From Cliona cf. orientalis (Eukaryota > Porifera > Demospongiae > Clionaida > Clionaidae), in contig OZ005698.1 in assembly GCA_963930775.1 (NCBI GenBank), forward strand, positions 1,928,501-1,992,500: a stretch of 64,000 nt of DNA. Reading direction: 5' to 3'. The notes below the pieces were generated by a model, which was not told the origin of the DNA, did no database searches, and saw only the letters and a program-made list of their open reading frames with translations. A program made the position numbers and the translations under genes. Position 1 is the first letter of the stretch, and each line of letters begins with the position of its first letter. This document shows positions 21,772 to 37,203 of this stretch, piece by piece.

Positions 21772-22254
21772 TGTACTCGCTCTAATTATCCGAACAGCCA
21801 AAAATAATTATTAATATCACCCTTCAGTGTTAAATAGGAAGTAAGTAAATTCGGCCAATGGCTTGTTCGAGTGTAAATAGAATGGATCCGGTGCAAATGG
21901 AGAAAGCACTGTTATAGCGATGAAGAAACAGCAGTCGATGTGCAACTATAGGTTTATCATCATCAGCTCTAGAGCTCCAGTGTCGTGCTCTGAGCGATCA
22001 CAAAATGATCGCCGTCTATGTCCGTCTGTGTTACCTTTCCGCTCTTATATGCTGTCCGAGATGTGGTAGCCACACGCTTTGATGAACGTTGTCTTGAGCT
22101 CCTGCCATGCCGTACTGCGTGGCCGTTCGGTTGATTTAGAATGGGTGAAAAAATTTGAAACTCAAGATGTTCGATGAATTAGGAAAGGAATAAATTACTT
22201 AAACTTGCCTTTCAGGCTATAAGAATGTTCGAATAATTAGGGCGAGTGCGATAA
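21772..22254. mobile_element. MITE with ACTCGC(C/T)CTAATTAT termini
   Basis: TACTCGCTCTAATTATCCGA near 21774 pairs with TTCGAATAATTAGGGCGAGT near 22228-22247. Internal GATGAATTAGGAAAG and GAATAATTAGGG echo the element at 19536, so it is probably a related pogo-like MITE. The preceding 21520-21745 is a fragment of another repeat also seen at 34540 and 38745. Confidence 0.6.
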
Positions 22255-22283
22255 GTAGGGATGGCACAGTTACATATATGTAT

Positions 22284-24815
22284 CACTGCAAAAATGGAAG
22301 GGTGAACTTCACTCCAAAATTGGAGTGAAATGATTGCCACAAATAGCACTGTTTTTTCTGGAGTGACACCAACTCCTCTTGTTAGACTAGGAGTGACCTC
22401 ACTCCTAAATTAAGGTGGCCATCACTCCTGGCTACTAGCAATACTAGTACTATAGTATACACTGTATATATAGTGTTACATCAATAGGTAGTACACAGTA
22501 ACACAGATTACACATAATAGCATGAAAACAGCAGTAAGAATGTCTCAACTCTTAGAAATTCTGTTCGAGTTCAACATAGGTCATGGATAGGAAATCCATG
22601 CCTTACTGACACAGAGGTCTTAAGTAATTTCGTAGCTAAAGATCACACATTGGCTACTCTCTTTCTTCCTGCAAATTGTATGCATGCATGTGGAAAAGTA
22701 CATCATCACTGTTCCAAACTAGCTACTTACACAAAAAAGATATATGTACCAATACACATAGTAGCTAGCCAACTACGTTATCATAGTCCCCCTAAAGTTG
22801 TCCCCCCGGATGCAGTACCCTATAGGGCAGTATGTTATTTTTTTAGTACTTACATTTTCAACAGTGAGCTTAATCCTTCTCTTTGAATCCTTCTCTTTGT
22901 GAAGACTAGATTCAGATTCAGCATCTATTTTGTCCCAGTCTTTCAGTACCAATAATACCTGGACATTTTTATCAGCCATATAAAATTTGCCAAATGGCAC
23001 GGGCATAATTAATTGCTATGTACTGCGTTTCACTCACCTCAAAAGAGCTTCTACGAGCTTTCTCTTTCATTATACAACCTTCACTGATAAAAAGGACTCC
23101 AAGGATGAGTTTTTTCGGCGGCCACAAGGCACGAAAATAACTTTCTCTTGTCTAATTTGAAAAACGCCTGCAGCTGATCCTAAGACCACCCACGCATCAC
23201 CTTAGAACCCCATAGTGATAGCTAGCTATATAGTCAATCTGAGTCATGTGAATTTCACGTAAACACTACATTTGCGCGCACTATGGCAAGCTGCATATGC
23301 ATACTGAGCAGACTTTGAAGGTTAGTTACCTAGTGGTACTAGCAAGAGAGGGCCAGGGAGGAAAAGCATAGTAGTAGTGACCAGTGCTACCAAGATGCCT
23401 TATCTTTGGGTAGTACTCTGCCAAGATGTTCCATCTTTTGGCAGTTGGTCGGTGGGTCATCACTAGCTAGGAACTGATTGTACTACCAAGATGTATCATC
23501 TTTTGGTAGTACTCTGCCAAGGTACTCCATCTTTTGGAAGCTCAGTATAACCTAAGTTAGCATTTAGAAATCCATCCTCATGTTATACCACAGTTTTAAC
23601 ATCCTTGTAGAGCCTACATTTTTTTAATTTTGTTTTCAAGGAGACCAGACACTAAACAGAAAAAAATTGTCCAAAAACCACCATATAATTGGGCTGGATG
23701 CATAATAGAACCAATCAATGCAAGCAGGTAGCCTAAATTTCAATTTTATCAAAGTTGGTAAAGGTCGTCACATTTACGTGCGCGCGAGGTTCAGTACCAA
23801 TGGTCCCTGCAACACGTTACTTTCTACTAGTTACTTCCTACTAGTACTCGAGATCATCACAGCACACACACAAGGCTAGAGGAAAACACAAAACAATTTT
23901 AGTTATGTTTCTCAACTCGATGTACTTTCCCACACATCCATGCATGCACAATGTAAAACTATAGCTGGATTACTCCGCCTACCTCTCAGCAAAAACTGGA
24001 GAGCTACTGTTGTGGCTGATTCTTCATCTATTTAGCAAGTCTTTGGATACAATACCAGCTGCATGGTAGCCTACGCATGTACTGGCCTAGCGATTTTCTA
24101 AATAATGCACACCGGAACTCAAAACATTGCAAACACATGGCTTTCCTATACAAACATGGGCGAACTTTAAAGGCCCGTAACGTAAATTCTAAGGCGTGAA
24201 TCAAAGTTTTCTCATATCAAATTTCGTTTTTCGACCCATTCTGCGTGCCCATGTAAAAATTATGTTCCCAAGTGCTCCCAATCCCTCCATGAATTATTTT
24301 TTTTTTCTTTTCTTCTTAGTGTTTAACTACTTAGTGCTTAATTAATTAGTGCTTAATTAATTTTGAATTTTAGAAGTGAACTTGAATAGCTAGCTAGATA
24401 ACAGCCATGGACTAGCTCTTCAATTTTTCACATGCAAGAGTCTTGTTAATTAGCTAGCTAGAAATAACTTTAATAGTATGATGTTGGCTATGCAAATAGT
24501 TACTAGATAGATATTAATGTTGAAAGTGCATGATGGGTGAAATCATTCCTCTATAAGTCACTCCAAGGCCACGTAGTTTGAGTGAGTCTGCTTCACTCCT
24601 TAGGAATGGTTTGTTACGAGAGTGAACTACACTCATCGTTGGAGTGAATTCACTCTTTTAGTCCTTCACTCCACTGGAGTGATTTGCTTAAGGAGTGAAC
24701 TCCACTCATCCTTGGAATGAATTCACTCTTTTGGTGCTTCACTCCACTAGAGTGATTGACTGGTGGGGTGAAGTCCACCCATTTTGGAGTGACATCACCC
24801 CAAAATTTTTGCTCA
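22284..24815. mobile_element. Non-autonomous CACTA (EnSpm)-type element 2
   Basis: Collinear with element 1: CACTGCAAAAATGGAAGG at the left, ACTCCA/TGGAGTGA subterminal motifs, CAAGATG...CATCTT inverted motifs at 23390-23530 and CAAAATTTTTGC at the right end. It has an extra ~725 bp segment at about 23636-24362 relative to element 1, bounded by similar A-rich CACTAA(A/G) phrases, probably an insertion. The internal exon-like ORF is degraded. Confidence 0.75.
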
Positions 24816-24901
24816 CTGGAGCATGCTGGACACAATCTTGACTTTACATGTAAAACACTGCCAAATAAGTTAGCTACATATGTTTGATCATTTCATTGTA
24901 G

Positions 24902-25281
24902 GGGTGGAACTGAGGGATGTATTCAAAGAGTTAATCACAATTGCTACCAAGTGGTGCGATATCGGAATAAGTCTTGGCTTACCTTATCACACAATCGAAG
25001 TAATTAGTCATGAGTATTTTTGCGTGAACGACCGTTGCAGAGCGGTGATTGTTACGTGGTTGAAAGGGAATGGTACACCTGTAAGCTGGGCATCTCTGAT
25101 ATCAGCCTTAGAACGGATGGATGAAAGGAGAGTGGCTGAGACATTGAGAGACAAGTACACATTAGTTCCCAGTGGTATGTATCTAAGGTTACCAATTTCA
25201 ACTTAATTCACATATTTATCATGAGCGCAGGAAGTGAAGATGATTCTCTGGCATATTTGGGAAGTAGAATCAGCTCTCTAG
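24902..25281 (+). CDS. Death-domain protein, two exons
   Basis: Exon 24902-25174 (acceptor CATTGTAG, donor GTATGT) and exon 25231-25281 (acceptor GAGCGCAG, donor GTAAAT) join in phase. The first encodes a Death-fold domain: KWCDIGISLGLPYHTIEVI, NDRCRAVIVTWLKG, PVSWASLISALERM and RRVAETLRDKY, matching the six-helix Death domain found in apoptosis and innate immune adaptors. It would act in the cytoplasm by homotypic Death-domain assembly. Start codon, other domains and the 3' end are not identified; downstream exons may continue past 25.3 kb or have been separated by the transposon at 27138. Confidence 0.75.
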
Positions 25282-25844
25282 GTAAATATCATAAACGTGT
25301 GTTTTTACTATTAAGTACACCTAGGTTTGCTACTGGGATAACACTTCATACCATGTTTATGCTTACAATTTAAAATTTTGCACGATTTTCTGGTAAAGGT
25401 CATCATACGCTCCATTAAGAAAGTCTTAGAATGTGAATTTCCTTGTGCTACTTAAGATCATGCATTTTATTAGCATAAACACAGTAGTTGCCAACTTTCT
25501 TAATTTACTTGCCAGGGCATGCTGCTCTATACGTGCATGTGCCACACCCACATAATTACCTACACCCACCTCAAGAGTCTAATATAACAAAAATCATGGG
25601 TGTGCTCAAAATTTGGATTGTTAGTTTAGCATCACTGAGCTGAAGATTATGAAAGGATCTTGGCTACAAAATGTCAAAATTATTTTTGTAAGTAGGTAAT
25701 GATAGCTTTATCCGTCAAATTTAATGTTATACTTCTGGGCTTTATCAGGACATACCTTTGATGAAGTGTCTGTTGAGTAGAACAATGAAAACAGTCTCAA
25801 ATTTATAACTGTCCCACTCAAATCAGGACTGTTAGCAACTATGA

Positions 25845-26080
25845 TACTAGAGTTCTCTAGAGCACAAAACCCTCGGCACGTTGCATAGCGTTTACTACAC
25901 TAGCCTAGCAGGCTACATGTATGATGATGCGATGATATAACACAGCAGTGTTGTTTAAGGTTAAACGGCTCACAGCAGCAACAGCCCTGGTGCTGTTGTA
26001 TCAAACTCTGCACTGCGATACCAACATCAATTTAGCTTCCCTCACAGTAGCCTCCTTGGGGACATTAATTAGCTTCTTCA
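25845..26080 (-). repeat. Truncated TAACCCTCGG-family copy
   Basis: Reverse complement of the last ~230 bp of the family: CTAGAGCACAAAACCCTCGG at the left, then AACGGCTCACAGCAGCAACA and CTTGGGGACATTAATTAGCT, matching 10430 down to 10140 in reverse. The head is missing. Confidence 0.7.
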
Positions 26081-27130
26081 GGACGTCCAGGGTTGTAGCT
26101 AGAAAACTTTTATAGAGCGGTGGAAGCATGGCAGCAACATCTGACATGTACCATAAAAACAGCTATCACTGCATGCAGAGGGTACATACAGGGTAGTGAC
26201 CAGACCACAGCAGTGTTTACAGTGCTCCATACTTGTGGTTATATGCAAAGGCTTTTGTGGTGTGTACTTGTAATAACAACTGGCTGGGTGGTAGTAATCA
26301 GTAAGTGTATGTAGTGTATAGTAGTTCTAGTAGCTACATGCATGCCCAGTTCAGCTTGCCATTATAGAATACATATGGCCCCGCCCATTTCTCAGCAGGA
26401 TAGAGCGGCGTGGAGCCGCTCTACCGCGCTATAGCAACATCACTGACATCTCTAAGTGCATTGAGTGCCGATGCATTTCCTGAAGCACTAATGGTACTAA
26501 ACCCTCAGGGCAAATGCACTATGCAGTATTGCATGTCCAATATTACTGGTGCAAGTTGCTCATATGGATACTATTACAAGCTTAAGTGAAAGGATGCTAG
26601 GAGTAACAAGAGTGCACATTACTCACTATAGCCAACAGTATCACATGTGCCATACATGCATGCAACATTGCTGTGTCAACAGTTTATAGTACACACACAG
26701 AAAACAAAGAAGCTTCTCTGCCAGTGTGCTACCGATCAGTGATGAACCAATTGTGTTGTTGGATCCATGACTAACCATACACACCCTTCGAGTTAAAAAG
26801 ACATTATCGCTGTCTCTAAAGCTTACCAGGGAGCAAAGAAGGTGGCGGTGACCAGCAAGTGATGACAGAACTGCTAAACAAGCATTTTTAGCAAAAGCCA
26901 CACAATAAAAACCTTGAAAACACCATAAAGAAACCTATGACACCTTTCCTTCAACGTAAAAACGAAGTAGACAGCAGATTTGGTGATAATAGATACACTG
27001 ATAGATGAATAGACACGGCGCATAATTGAAAAAGAGGGAAGGGGGAGGGAGTGTGAAATGACCACGTATTTGATTAAAATACCAGTTTTCACCCACGGTA
27101 CTTGTTTTACTAAATTTGGCATGTTTATTA
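26081..27130. other. No supported gene
   Basis: Intergenic-looking DNA with a short GC-rich hairpin (GAGCGGCGTGGAGCCGCTC near 26404) and short ORFs without domains. Confidence 0.5.
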
Positions 27131-27384
27131 TTAAGATCAAGAGTATATAATAGCAGGAGCTTATGAGCGGCGCGATGGAGCGTCTTACTACTGGTTTTAC
27201 GTATCATACAACGAGATAACGTAGTTTCCTTATATGGTATCGCACCTTGTACTTCGCTGTGCAAAGTCAAGTGGTATGCGGTTGCGGTCTAGACGTACGG
27301 TACAGGGTCGTCTACGCGCTTTCGCGATACGCCTGGGCGTAGCGCAACCACGACCCGCGACGATCCAAGAAGCACAATTCCACG

Positions 27385-30699
<3,315 letters not shown>

Positions 30700-30770
30700 T
30701 TAAAAACTTGGAAATATAATATATAGTATTGGCATTATTATTACATTAAAAATAACTTTATTGGATAATA

Positions 30771-32211
30771 TTATAATTTAATACATGATTCTTTCTCAGC
30801 TGCATACACCTTTAACTTGTCCCTCAATGCCACATCTGCATCAACACCTTTGTTTGCTTGGATCCGAGTCACCATAGCAGCACATTGGAGTAGGGAATTC
30901 ATCATTGTGTTGATTACTCGAGACAATATCTCCGAAAATAGCTCCCGAATAAGTGATTTAGGGCAGTCAACTTCATGTATTGAATGTCCTTTTAAATCTT
31001 CACATATCTTAACAAAGTCTTCACACAAGCAGCGATCGTTTAAAACAGCATCCTTGGTTTCCTGCATGAAATGTAAGAACAAATGATTATGTATGTATAC
31101 TTACAATATAAAATTATTGGGGGTTTATAGAAATTTTTTGAAGAGGGGGAAAATAGAAGCCTCTAGCATTGTTGGATTACTTTGAAAATCATGGATGTTG
31201 GCTGCTCAATTGTGTACATGTTGCATTATGCAACCCTTACAAACTTTGAAGGGGGGATGTACAGAAAACCGTCTATGCTCATACTTGTGTATGTACATAA
31301 TATTACCTTGGATATCTTGCGACCGTCCTTCAGAAGAGCCTGCATATTCAGTGTTGATTTTATCTTCACAGAACGTGCACGACAAAATGGTAATAGAAGA
31401 CGATGTGGAAACTTCATCCGTCCTCGGTCCTGTTTCTTCAGTATTGCCGGAATGACTGTCTTATCAGATTCAACCAAGACCTTCAACATTGACAGCTGCT
31501 TCCTAAGCTTCTGTTTCTTTTCAAGTGTGTATCGCTTTGCCACTCTTGATTGACTCCAACAACTACGGCTACGGAATTGGATAGAAACGTGAGGACTGAA
31601 CCCAAACAAACGGTACAGAGATACATCATCATCTGAAGTTACAGGTGCAGCTGGTTCTTTACAAATGGCAGATTCACACCTACTTCTCAAGTTGTCCAAA
31701 ATCAAATCTCGCTGACAAACAATGAAAGTAAACAATGATGAAAATACGACTGACATAATAGCACTCCTGCAGTCATCTGAAACAGCACCAGCATATCCAC
31801 TGACTAGTCTACTCCATCGCCTAGAGCTAGTTGGTATACTCATGGACGCAACAGCATAAGTGGCACTATAATTATTCCAGGCAAGGAACAATCGTGTCTA
31901 TCAGCACCCTTGGAACATTGATCCACATACAGAAAGCAGAGTTTGTCGATCCCATCTTTAAGAAGTTCTCGAAAGGCTACACAAGAATTTCCAATTAAGT
32001 AGCACCACAAGGCTTTTCTATCTTGAAAGAAGTGAACATGCTGCTCTTTTTGTACTTCTCTTATCACCACCTGCTGAACAACATCGAGATCGGCATTTTT
32101 TAGCTCCTGTGCTATGCTTCTTAGCTCACGCACGGTTAGTCTCTTCGTCTTGGGCATCATTCGTGTGGGATCGGGAACAGTGCTGAGTCTGCGTTTGCAC
32201 GCGCGTATCAT
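30771..32211 (-). CDS. Second gene of the P-like element, unknown function
   Basis: Minus-strand gene inside the element, convergent with the transposase; stop codons lie about 70 bp apart. Exon 1 runs 32211-31307 (donor GTAATA) and exon 2 31061-30771 (acceptor CATGCAG), joined exactly in phase. Product about 395 residues: N-terminus MIRACKRRLSTVPDPTRMMP with a basic KTKRLTVRELRS, then EVQKEQHVHFFQDRKALWCY, later LFGFSPHVSIQFRSR, the basic coil-like YTLEKKQKLRKQLSMLKVL, and a helical C-terminus (LIRELFSEILSRVINTMMN). A 1-nt deletion near 31890 separates two open halves. I recognise no family. Position inside the terminal repeats suggests an accessory DNA-binding or regulatory protein, which is inference. 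Confidence 0.6.
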
Positions 32212-32425
32212 GATGTATGTACATACATACGTATATTAGCGCTAGCGCAATGTTAATGTTATTCACAGCCACTTATGGTACACCCCTCGCGGCCGCAAAG
32301 AATTTCTCGGACTTCCATATATGGAAGGATCATCATTGTGGTGGTTTACGAAATGTAAAACACGGAAGAACCCTGAGTAAGACGCTCCATCGCGGCGCTC
32401 ATAAGCTCCTGATAATAGAGGGAGG

Positions 32426-32644
32426 GAGTGTCCTACTCTAGTATAATACAGTATAACAGCTGTTAGGCAAGGTTATGACCTTTATAATCATATTCATGCT
32501 TGTGGGAAGCCATACAGGGCACTAGCGTACACGCTTCACTGTATAGCAGACAGCTTGTGTAAACTGTTAGGTATGAATATGATTATAAAGGTCACAACCT
32601 TGCCTAACAGCTGTTACACTGTACTATACTGGAGTAGGACACTC
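32426..32644. mobile_element. Foldback MITE inside the P-like right TIR
   Basis: GAGTGTCCTACTCTAGTATA pairs with a near complement ending AGTAGGACACTC, and AACAGCTGTTAGGCAAGGTT pairs with AACCTTGCCTAACAGCTGTT further in; arms are ~72 bp. It separates the outer 16 bp of the right terminal repeat (CTATTATATACTCTTG) from the rest, so it was inserted after the P-like element arrived. Confidence 0.8.
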
Positions 32645-32666
32645 TATTATATACTCTTGTTAAGAT

Positions 32667-33100
32667 GAAGGCAGAGAAGCTTGGAGTTTTGACTTGTACG
32701 CTAGATGACAAGGCTTTGATAGCCTTTCCGTGGATCTGATTGTGTCGAAGCCTACCAAAGGTCCAAAGAACAGATCCAAAGCTTTTGTGGAGCCTTGAGA
32801 TCGTCTGCTAGTTGTTCTAGCCACACCTGTTAGCTGTTTGCATTGATCGGCCAGAAATGATGCTTGATCATTACTTTTAGCATACGATTAGCCTCAACCC
32901 TTGACTCCCTTGAGAGAGAGCGTATAGAGTCGTCAGAGCTATTAGAAATGACCATCAAGCGCCAGTCAATGTGAACAGCTAAACCAGCACCACTAGAACA
33001 ACTTACAGACGATCTCAAAGCTCCACAAAAACCTTCAGATTTGTTATTTGGACTGTCATACAACTAGTGCTACTAGAAGCTGTGAGACCAACTAGTTGAA
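32667..33100. repeat. Partial inverted repeat near Death-domain exon
   Basis: TTTTGTGGAGCCTTGAGATC near 32783 is nearly complementary to GATCTCAAAGCTCCACAAAA near 33009, with CTAGTTGTTCTAG opposite CTAGAACAACTTA. The spacer has no recognisable gene. It may be a short hairpin duplication within an intron. Confidence 0.5.
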
Positions 33101-33158
33101 GACATGAATGAACTGGCAAGAATACCAATTCAGTTCAATTTGTTACTTCTCCCTTTAG

Positions 33159-33461
33159 ATGGAGAGAGATACCAGGACGACCAACTTTCTCACTTGGTTG
33201 TCATATTAGAGAGTTGCTCTGCCAAGTGGAAAGAAATTGGTGTACATTTAAGTTTCCACATGGGAGAATTGGAGAATATTGAAGCCAAGCCTCACCTGAT
33301 GATGAGTGCTCCAAGAAGTTATTTGAATGATATGCTAACTCAATGGTTACACTGGGGTCCTAGGGATAGGCGTGGCAGTGTAGGCTTTGCCACCAGGGAA
33401 GAACTTCGTCGTGCTCTAAGAAAAGCTGGTCTTGGTGCACTCTCTGAGAACCTACCACCAG
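33159..33461 (+). CDS. Second Death-domain-like exon
   Basis: Exon bounded by the acceptor CTCCCTTTAG (33149-33158) and a CCACCAG|GTTTG donor. It encodes LVVILESCSAKWKEIGVHLS, MGELENIEAKP, SAPRSYLNDMLTQWLHWGPR, then FATREELRRALRKAGLGAL and SENLPP. This follows the Death-domain pattern of a W-x-x-I-G helix, an acidic-hydrophobic helix, a TQWL helix and a final helix pair. It is in the same orientation as the exon pair at 24902-25281, with the P-like transposon in between, so one gene with two Death domains or two tandem paralogues is possible. Confidence 0.65.
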
Positions 33462-33992
33462 GTTTGTAAGGATGTGGGGATTTATTGAACTACCAGCATG
33501 ATCTTAAGTATAATACACGAGACTCCATGCCATAATATTTTTTATCCTTTTTCAAGGTACCATGCATAAAGATTAGTTAATTGTATACTTCTGTTTGTTA
33601 ACGTTACAGGATAGTGTTCCACCCACTCACGGAAATCATTGCTCGTGCCCATACAAATATAATACATTTTATGCATGTGACCAATAGAGATTATTCCTAA
33701 CAGTGTTGGAGACAGCATTTGAACCATGCGTCAAACCTTACAGCCAGTTGGCCCAAGAAAATTTCACTGTGAATTCCTGACGATAGCATTATTGCTAGAG
33801 CAGTGTCACGGATATATAGTGTTTTTTTCTGTAAAACTTTAGTCCTGCTTCGTGGTACAAGCTTTTGTACCCGTTTGTTACCGCTCTTGAAGCTGTTCAA
33901 CAGCTGCCTAACCCTCACGTGCCTTTCAGTGACTCCACCAAATAAAAAACGTTCCATGTGGCACTGCACTGTCATGAAAGCTTATCATAATA

Positions 33993-34654
33993 TGTGACCG
34001 GATTTGGGAAAACCCTCCGTATGGGATTTTTTCAGAAAATTGAGTTTGATGCATGGTTGATAAGCTCTAGCATAGAGCTAACCCGCGTTCACGTCTTAGG
34101 CCGATCGCGCGCTTCGTTGTTGGGATACAGCGCTTTGTTTGCGATCGCGCCACACCCCCAATAATCAAGAAATTACGGTCTAAAGGCGTTGCTATGCACA
34201 CGTATGGCATTTCCGCATACTACGCGTGACCCGGAAATCAATTAAATGGACCTGGGCAGAGCCGTTCGAAATGAACGTAAAGATCGATTGAATTTCATTG
34301 TTGATAACGACAGCCGATTATTCTTAGATGCCCAAGAAGCTAAAAAGGTGAGCGAACGTACAGTAGTTCGATGAATCTAGCTGTATCTACGTAGAGAATT
34401 CTAATTAGCGCCCATAGCAACGGGCTCCGTGTACGGTGGCTGTGCCGACTAGGTGGGTCAAAATGAAGGCTTATTTCGCCTTTGTATAGCACGACTAGCA
34501 TCCGTAGAAGATGGCAACAGTTAGAAGAAGGGTTGTTCGACATGTATATGACAAAATCTGGACTTTGATAAATTTCGACCTGAGCTACTAAAAACGCGCA
34601 TTGCGCGAATCGCACACGGATCCCATACGGAGGGTTTTCCCAAATCTGGTCACA
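33993..34654. mobile_element. MITE, TIR TGTGACCGGATTTGGG, TA duplication
   Basis: TGTGACCGGATTTGGGAAAA at 33993 pairs with TTTTCCCAAATCTGGTCACA ending 34654; the inverted repeat continues for about 38 bp (CCCTCCGTATGGGAT). TA flanks both ends. Internally, an ATG at 34244 opens a 34-codon stretch (MDLGRAVRNERKDR ... FLDAQEAKK) that ends exactly at a consensus GTGAGC donor, which looks like a captured first exon. Confidence 0.75.
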
Positions 34655-35690
34655 TATGTTGTAAGTTTTGTTTCATAACTGGCTTTCAGCTTGACAAAAA
34701 CTGACGCACGGTTCTATCAAGTGGACCTTCGTATGGAGGTCAATAGCTGAAGAGTCACTTGTTTCTCCATTTAAGCGATAGTATCTCAGTAGCTCAAGAA
34801 GGTATATAGCCACTAGCTTGATAGCAGACACGCACACACACACAGAATGACTACTGTTACAGTAACCCTCGCGTATGTGCCGAGGATTAATAACAAGTAT
34901 GTCTTGCGTCACAATCATGGGATAATGTGGCTAGTATATATGTATCTATTAATAGTACATGCTCATAGAGTACAGTGACGTACATGTAGTCTATGCACAA
35001 ATAGTATCAAGATTGCCCAATAGTATGCATTGACTTTGAACCTATCATTCCATTCCATTCCATAGGTCACAACCCTCACCGCAAGCTGCTGCGTGAACTA
35101 AGTGTACAATGGCGACATTCTCACTCAATCTGCTCAAATGTCGCTACTGAACTATTGACATATATAGAAAGGATATATACCTTGCCTCTCGCTTCACTCG
35201 AGGCTTGGTACCACCTGCTCAGCAGGCCTCTCGAAACACACTGCACTTTCACGCCGATGGTTGGACAATGCATCTCTAGCTAGGTCTCTCTCTCTCTGGC
35301 CAGAGGCATTAAGGCCACTCTTAGTGCACACGACCCTACAGTTTTGACCAATCCTGAGCCTTGTAGCGCGGACTTTCTCTTCACCCGCACCGTTCATTCA
35401 TAGCAACCAGGCGCATCCAATACACATATCCATTCCCTTAATGTAATGACATGGACTACAATATAGCCATAAGATTTGGCCCAGGGAATTAAATTGGGCG
35501 ATTTGGCACATCAGCCAGCCAGCTGCCAAATTAAAATCCGCCAATATTCCTATATTATTTTGTGCATGCAAAGGTGATCGTGCATTGCGAAGCAAATTGG
35601 TTTGTGTGGTCTTTGCACTAATTTAGTACCTGGTATCACTCGCTTAAATAACTTTTACCGCATATGGTACTTCAAGGCTCATTTTCAATT
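34655..35690. other. No supported gene; one repeat end
   Basis: Contains a short minus-oriented TAACCCTCG-family end at about 34863-34892 (AACCCTCGCGTATGTGCCGA) next to a (CA)n run. A moderately GC-rich minus-strand ORF (35194-35397) has no recognised domain. Confidence 0.45.
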
Positions 35691-35699
35691 TCTCTTTTA

Positions 35700-37198
35700 G
35701 TGCAGGATAATCTCACTGATGGTAGCATTAGTACCCAATAATCATCCCTGCTCACTATGCAGTTGTACAATCACAGGTACACAGGCTCTCTTCTTGTCAG
35801 CTTGGATATTAACCTCTAGCTGGGCAGTACATACAACTTCATGCCCACCTCTCTTCCCATCTTTACCATACACTTTAACTGAGGGCTTACTCATTTCTGG
35901 AAGTGGCTCTCCTGTGCGGCGGAGATTCTTTGCGATCTAGTGTAGCATCCTCCTGGAGGTAATGGTTGGTGGAGATCTGCAATCCACAACTGCCTCCACT
36001 GGAACCCCTTCGATCTCTAGATCGAAGAATAGCGTGGGTCCCACGACTGAGTTACTCTCCTGAGACTCGGTTGTGACCATGCAAGTGTTCACATACGCAT
36101 CTCCAAGATGTTCACATTCGTTGCAAAGCCTTCATTGGGCTAGCATTCCTCTAGCTCCTCTAGCTGGGCCTCCGTGAACTCACTCTGCTTCGATTGTCTT
36201 GACGGCTGCTGCCTTTGAATTGTCACTACGACCTGGGGCCTCGTGCTTCAGTCAAGCGTTTCGGCAATTACGAGCGAGGTGACCTTTGTGACCACCCCTG
36301 TGACAGTAAGCTCGCAGACTGTATCCTCCAGAGGCTGAAGGGCTTCATTCTGCTTGAGGTTCTGAGTCATCCTTCTGCTTTGCATTCGAACTCGAACCAG
36401 GTTGCTCCTTGCTATGAGGGGGCTTGACGAATCTGGTCTGTTTCAGTTGTGTAGGTTTCTCACTCTTCTCACCATGGACCATTACTGAAGCAGCATCATA
36501 CTGTTTAAAGTCCTTGCCATCAGTAGAGGGGAAGGCTTTCCTGCCTAGACGCTGTAGTTTAAGTCCAAGTTGCTCCACAGACTCGTTCTCCTGGACCGCG
36601 TGATGAAACTTTAGCCCTGGCAGTTCCTCTATGTCTACAGGACGGAATCTTTTGCAGAGAGCATCTGTGGCCTTGTAGCCAGACTTCTCATCAGTGGAGA
36701 ACATCCTGAACACGTGTGAAGCAGTTTTGTCGAGGTGCACCTTCAACTGATACAGTTTGACTTCGTCTGACCACTCGACTAAGTGGACTCTTTCATCGAA
36801 CCGTTCTAACCATTGTCAATGCCATCATCTTCTGCTTGACTTCACCAGTATACCTTTCCAATGGTGGAAGGCTCTGAATAGAAGCAGCCTTGCACCTGTG
36901 CCTTGATTAGTTCAGTCATTGATTTCATAAGTGTATAACTGCTAGCAGCATCTGTCACTGTAGCACCACCATCACCAGTGTTGGCAGTAGCCGGGTCTGT
37001 AGCTCCTCACGATGCGTCCGTAGGCGCGGCAGGGTCTGTGGGCGGAGTCCTGCTAGCCCTGCTGGATTCCATCGACCTTTCACCCAAACTGTCAGGCGGC
37101 AGTGGCGGCACATGCGCAGTAGTACCTGTGGGGTCTGCAGACTTCAACTCGGGTGTCTCCAGCTTTTCCTCGAGCACGCCTGTGGTGATAACTATCAA
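35700..37198 (-). pseudogene. Ty3/gypsy-type Gag and protease remnant
   Basis: Read on the minus strand from 37198, an N-terminal Pro/Thr-rich part is followed by Gag-like sequence (LYQLKVHLDKTASHVFRM, RFRPVDIEELPGLKFHHAVQ, LGLKLQRLGRKAFPS). A zinc-knuckle position near 36265 reads CHRGGHKGHLARNC, where the second Cys of a CCHC knuckle is replaced by Gly. Further downstream, near 35960, EGVPVEAVVD corresponds to the aspartic-protease active-site region but the residues after Asp do not match the DTG motif, and QGCLLGTNA near 35740 fits the protease C-terminal part. Stops and shifts are frequent, and reverse transcriptase is absent. Its 5' end abuts the foldback at 37204. No LTRs were found. 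Confidence 0.7.
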
Positions 37199-37203
37199 TT
37201 GAT

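Noticed and set aside
33697-33975. Minus-strand 92-codon basic ORF next to the Death-domain exon
   Set aside because: Coding-looking composition but no domain and no matching exons; it abuts a MITE and may be repeat-derived.
35194-35397. 67-codon charged ORF (minus)
   Set aside because: No recognised family and no neighbouring retroelement frame that it extends.
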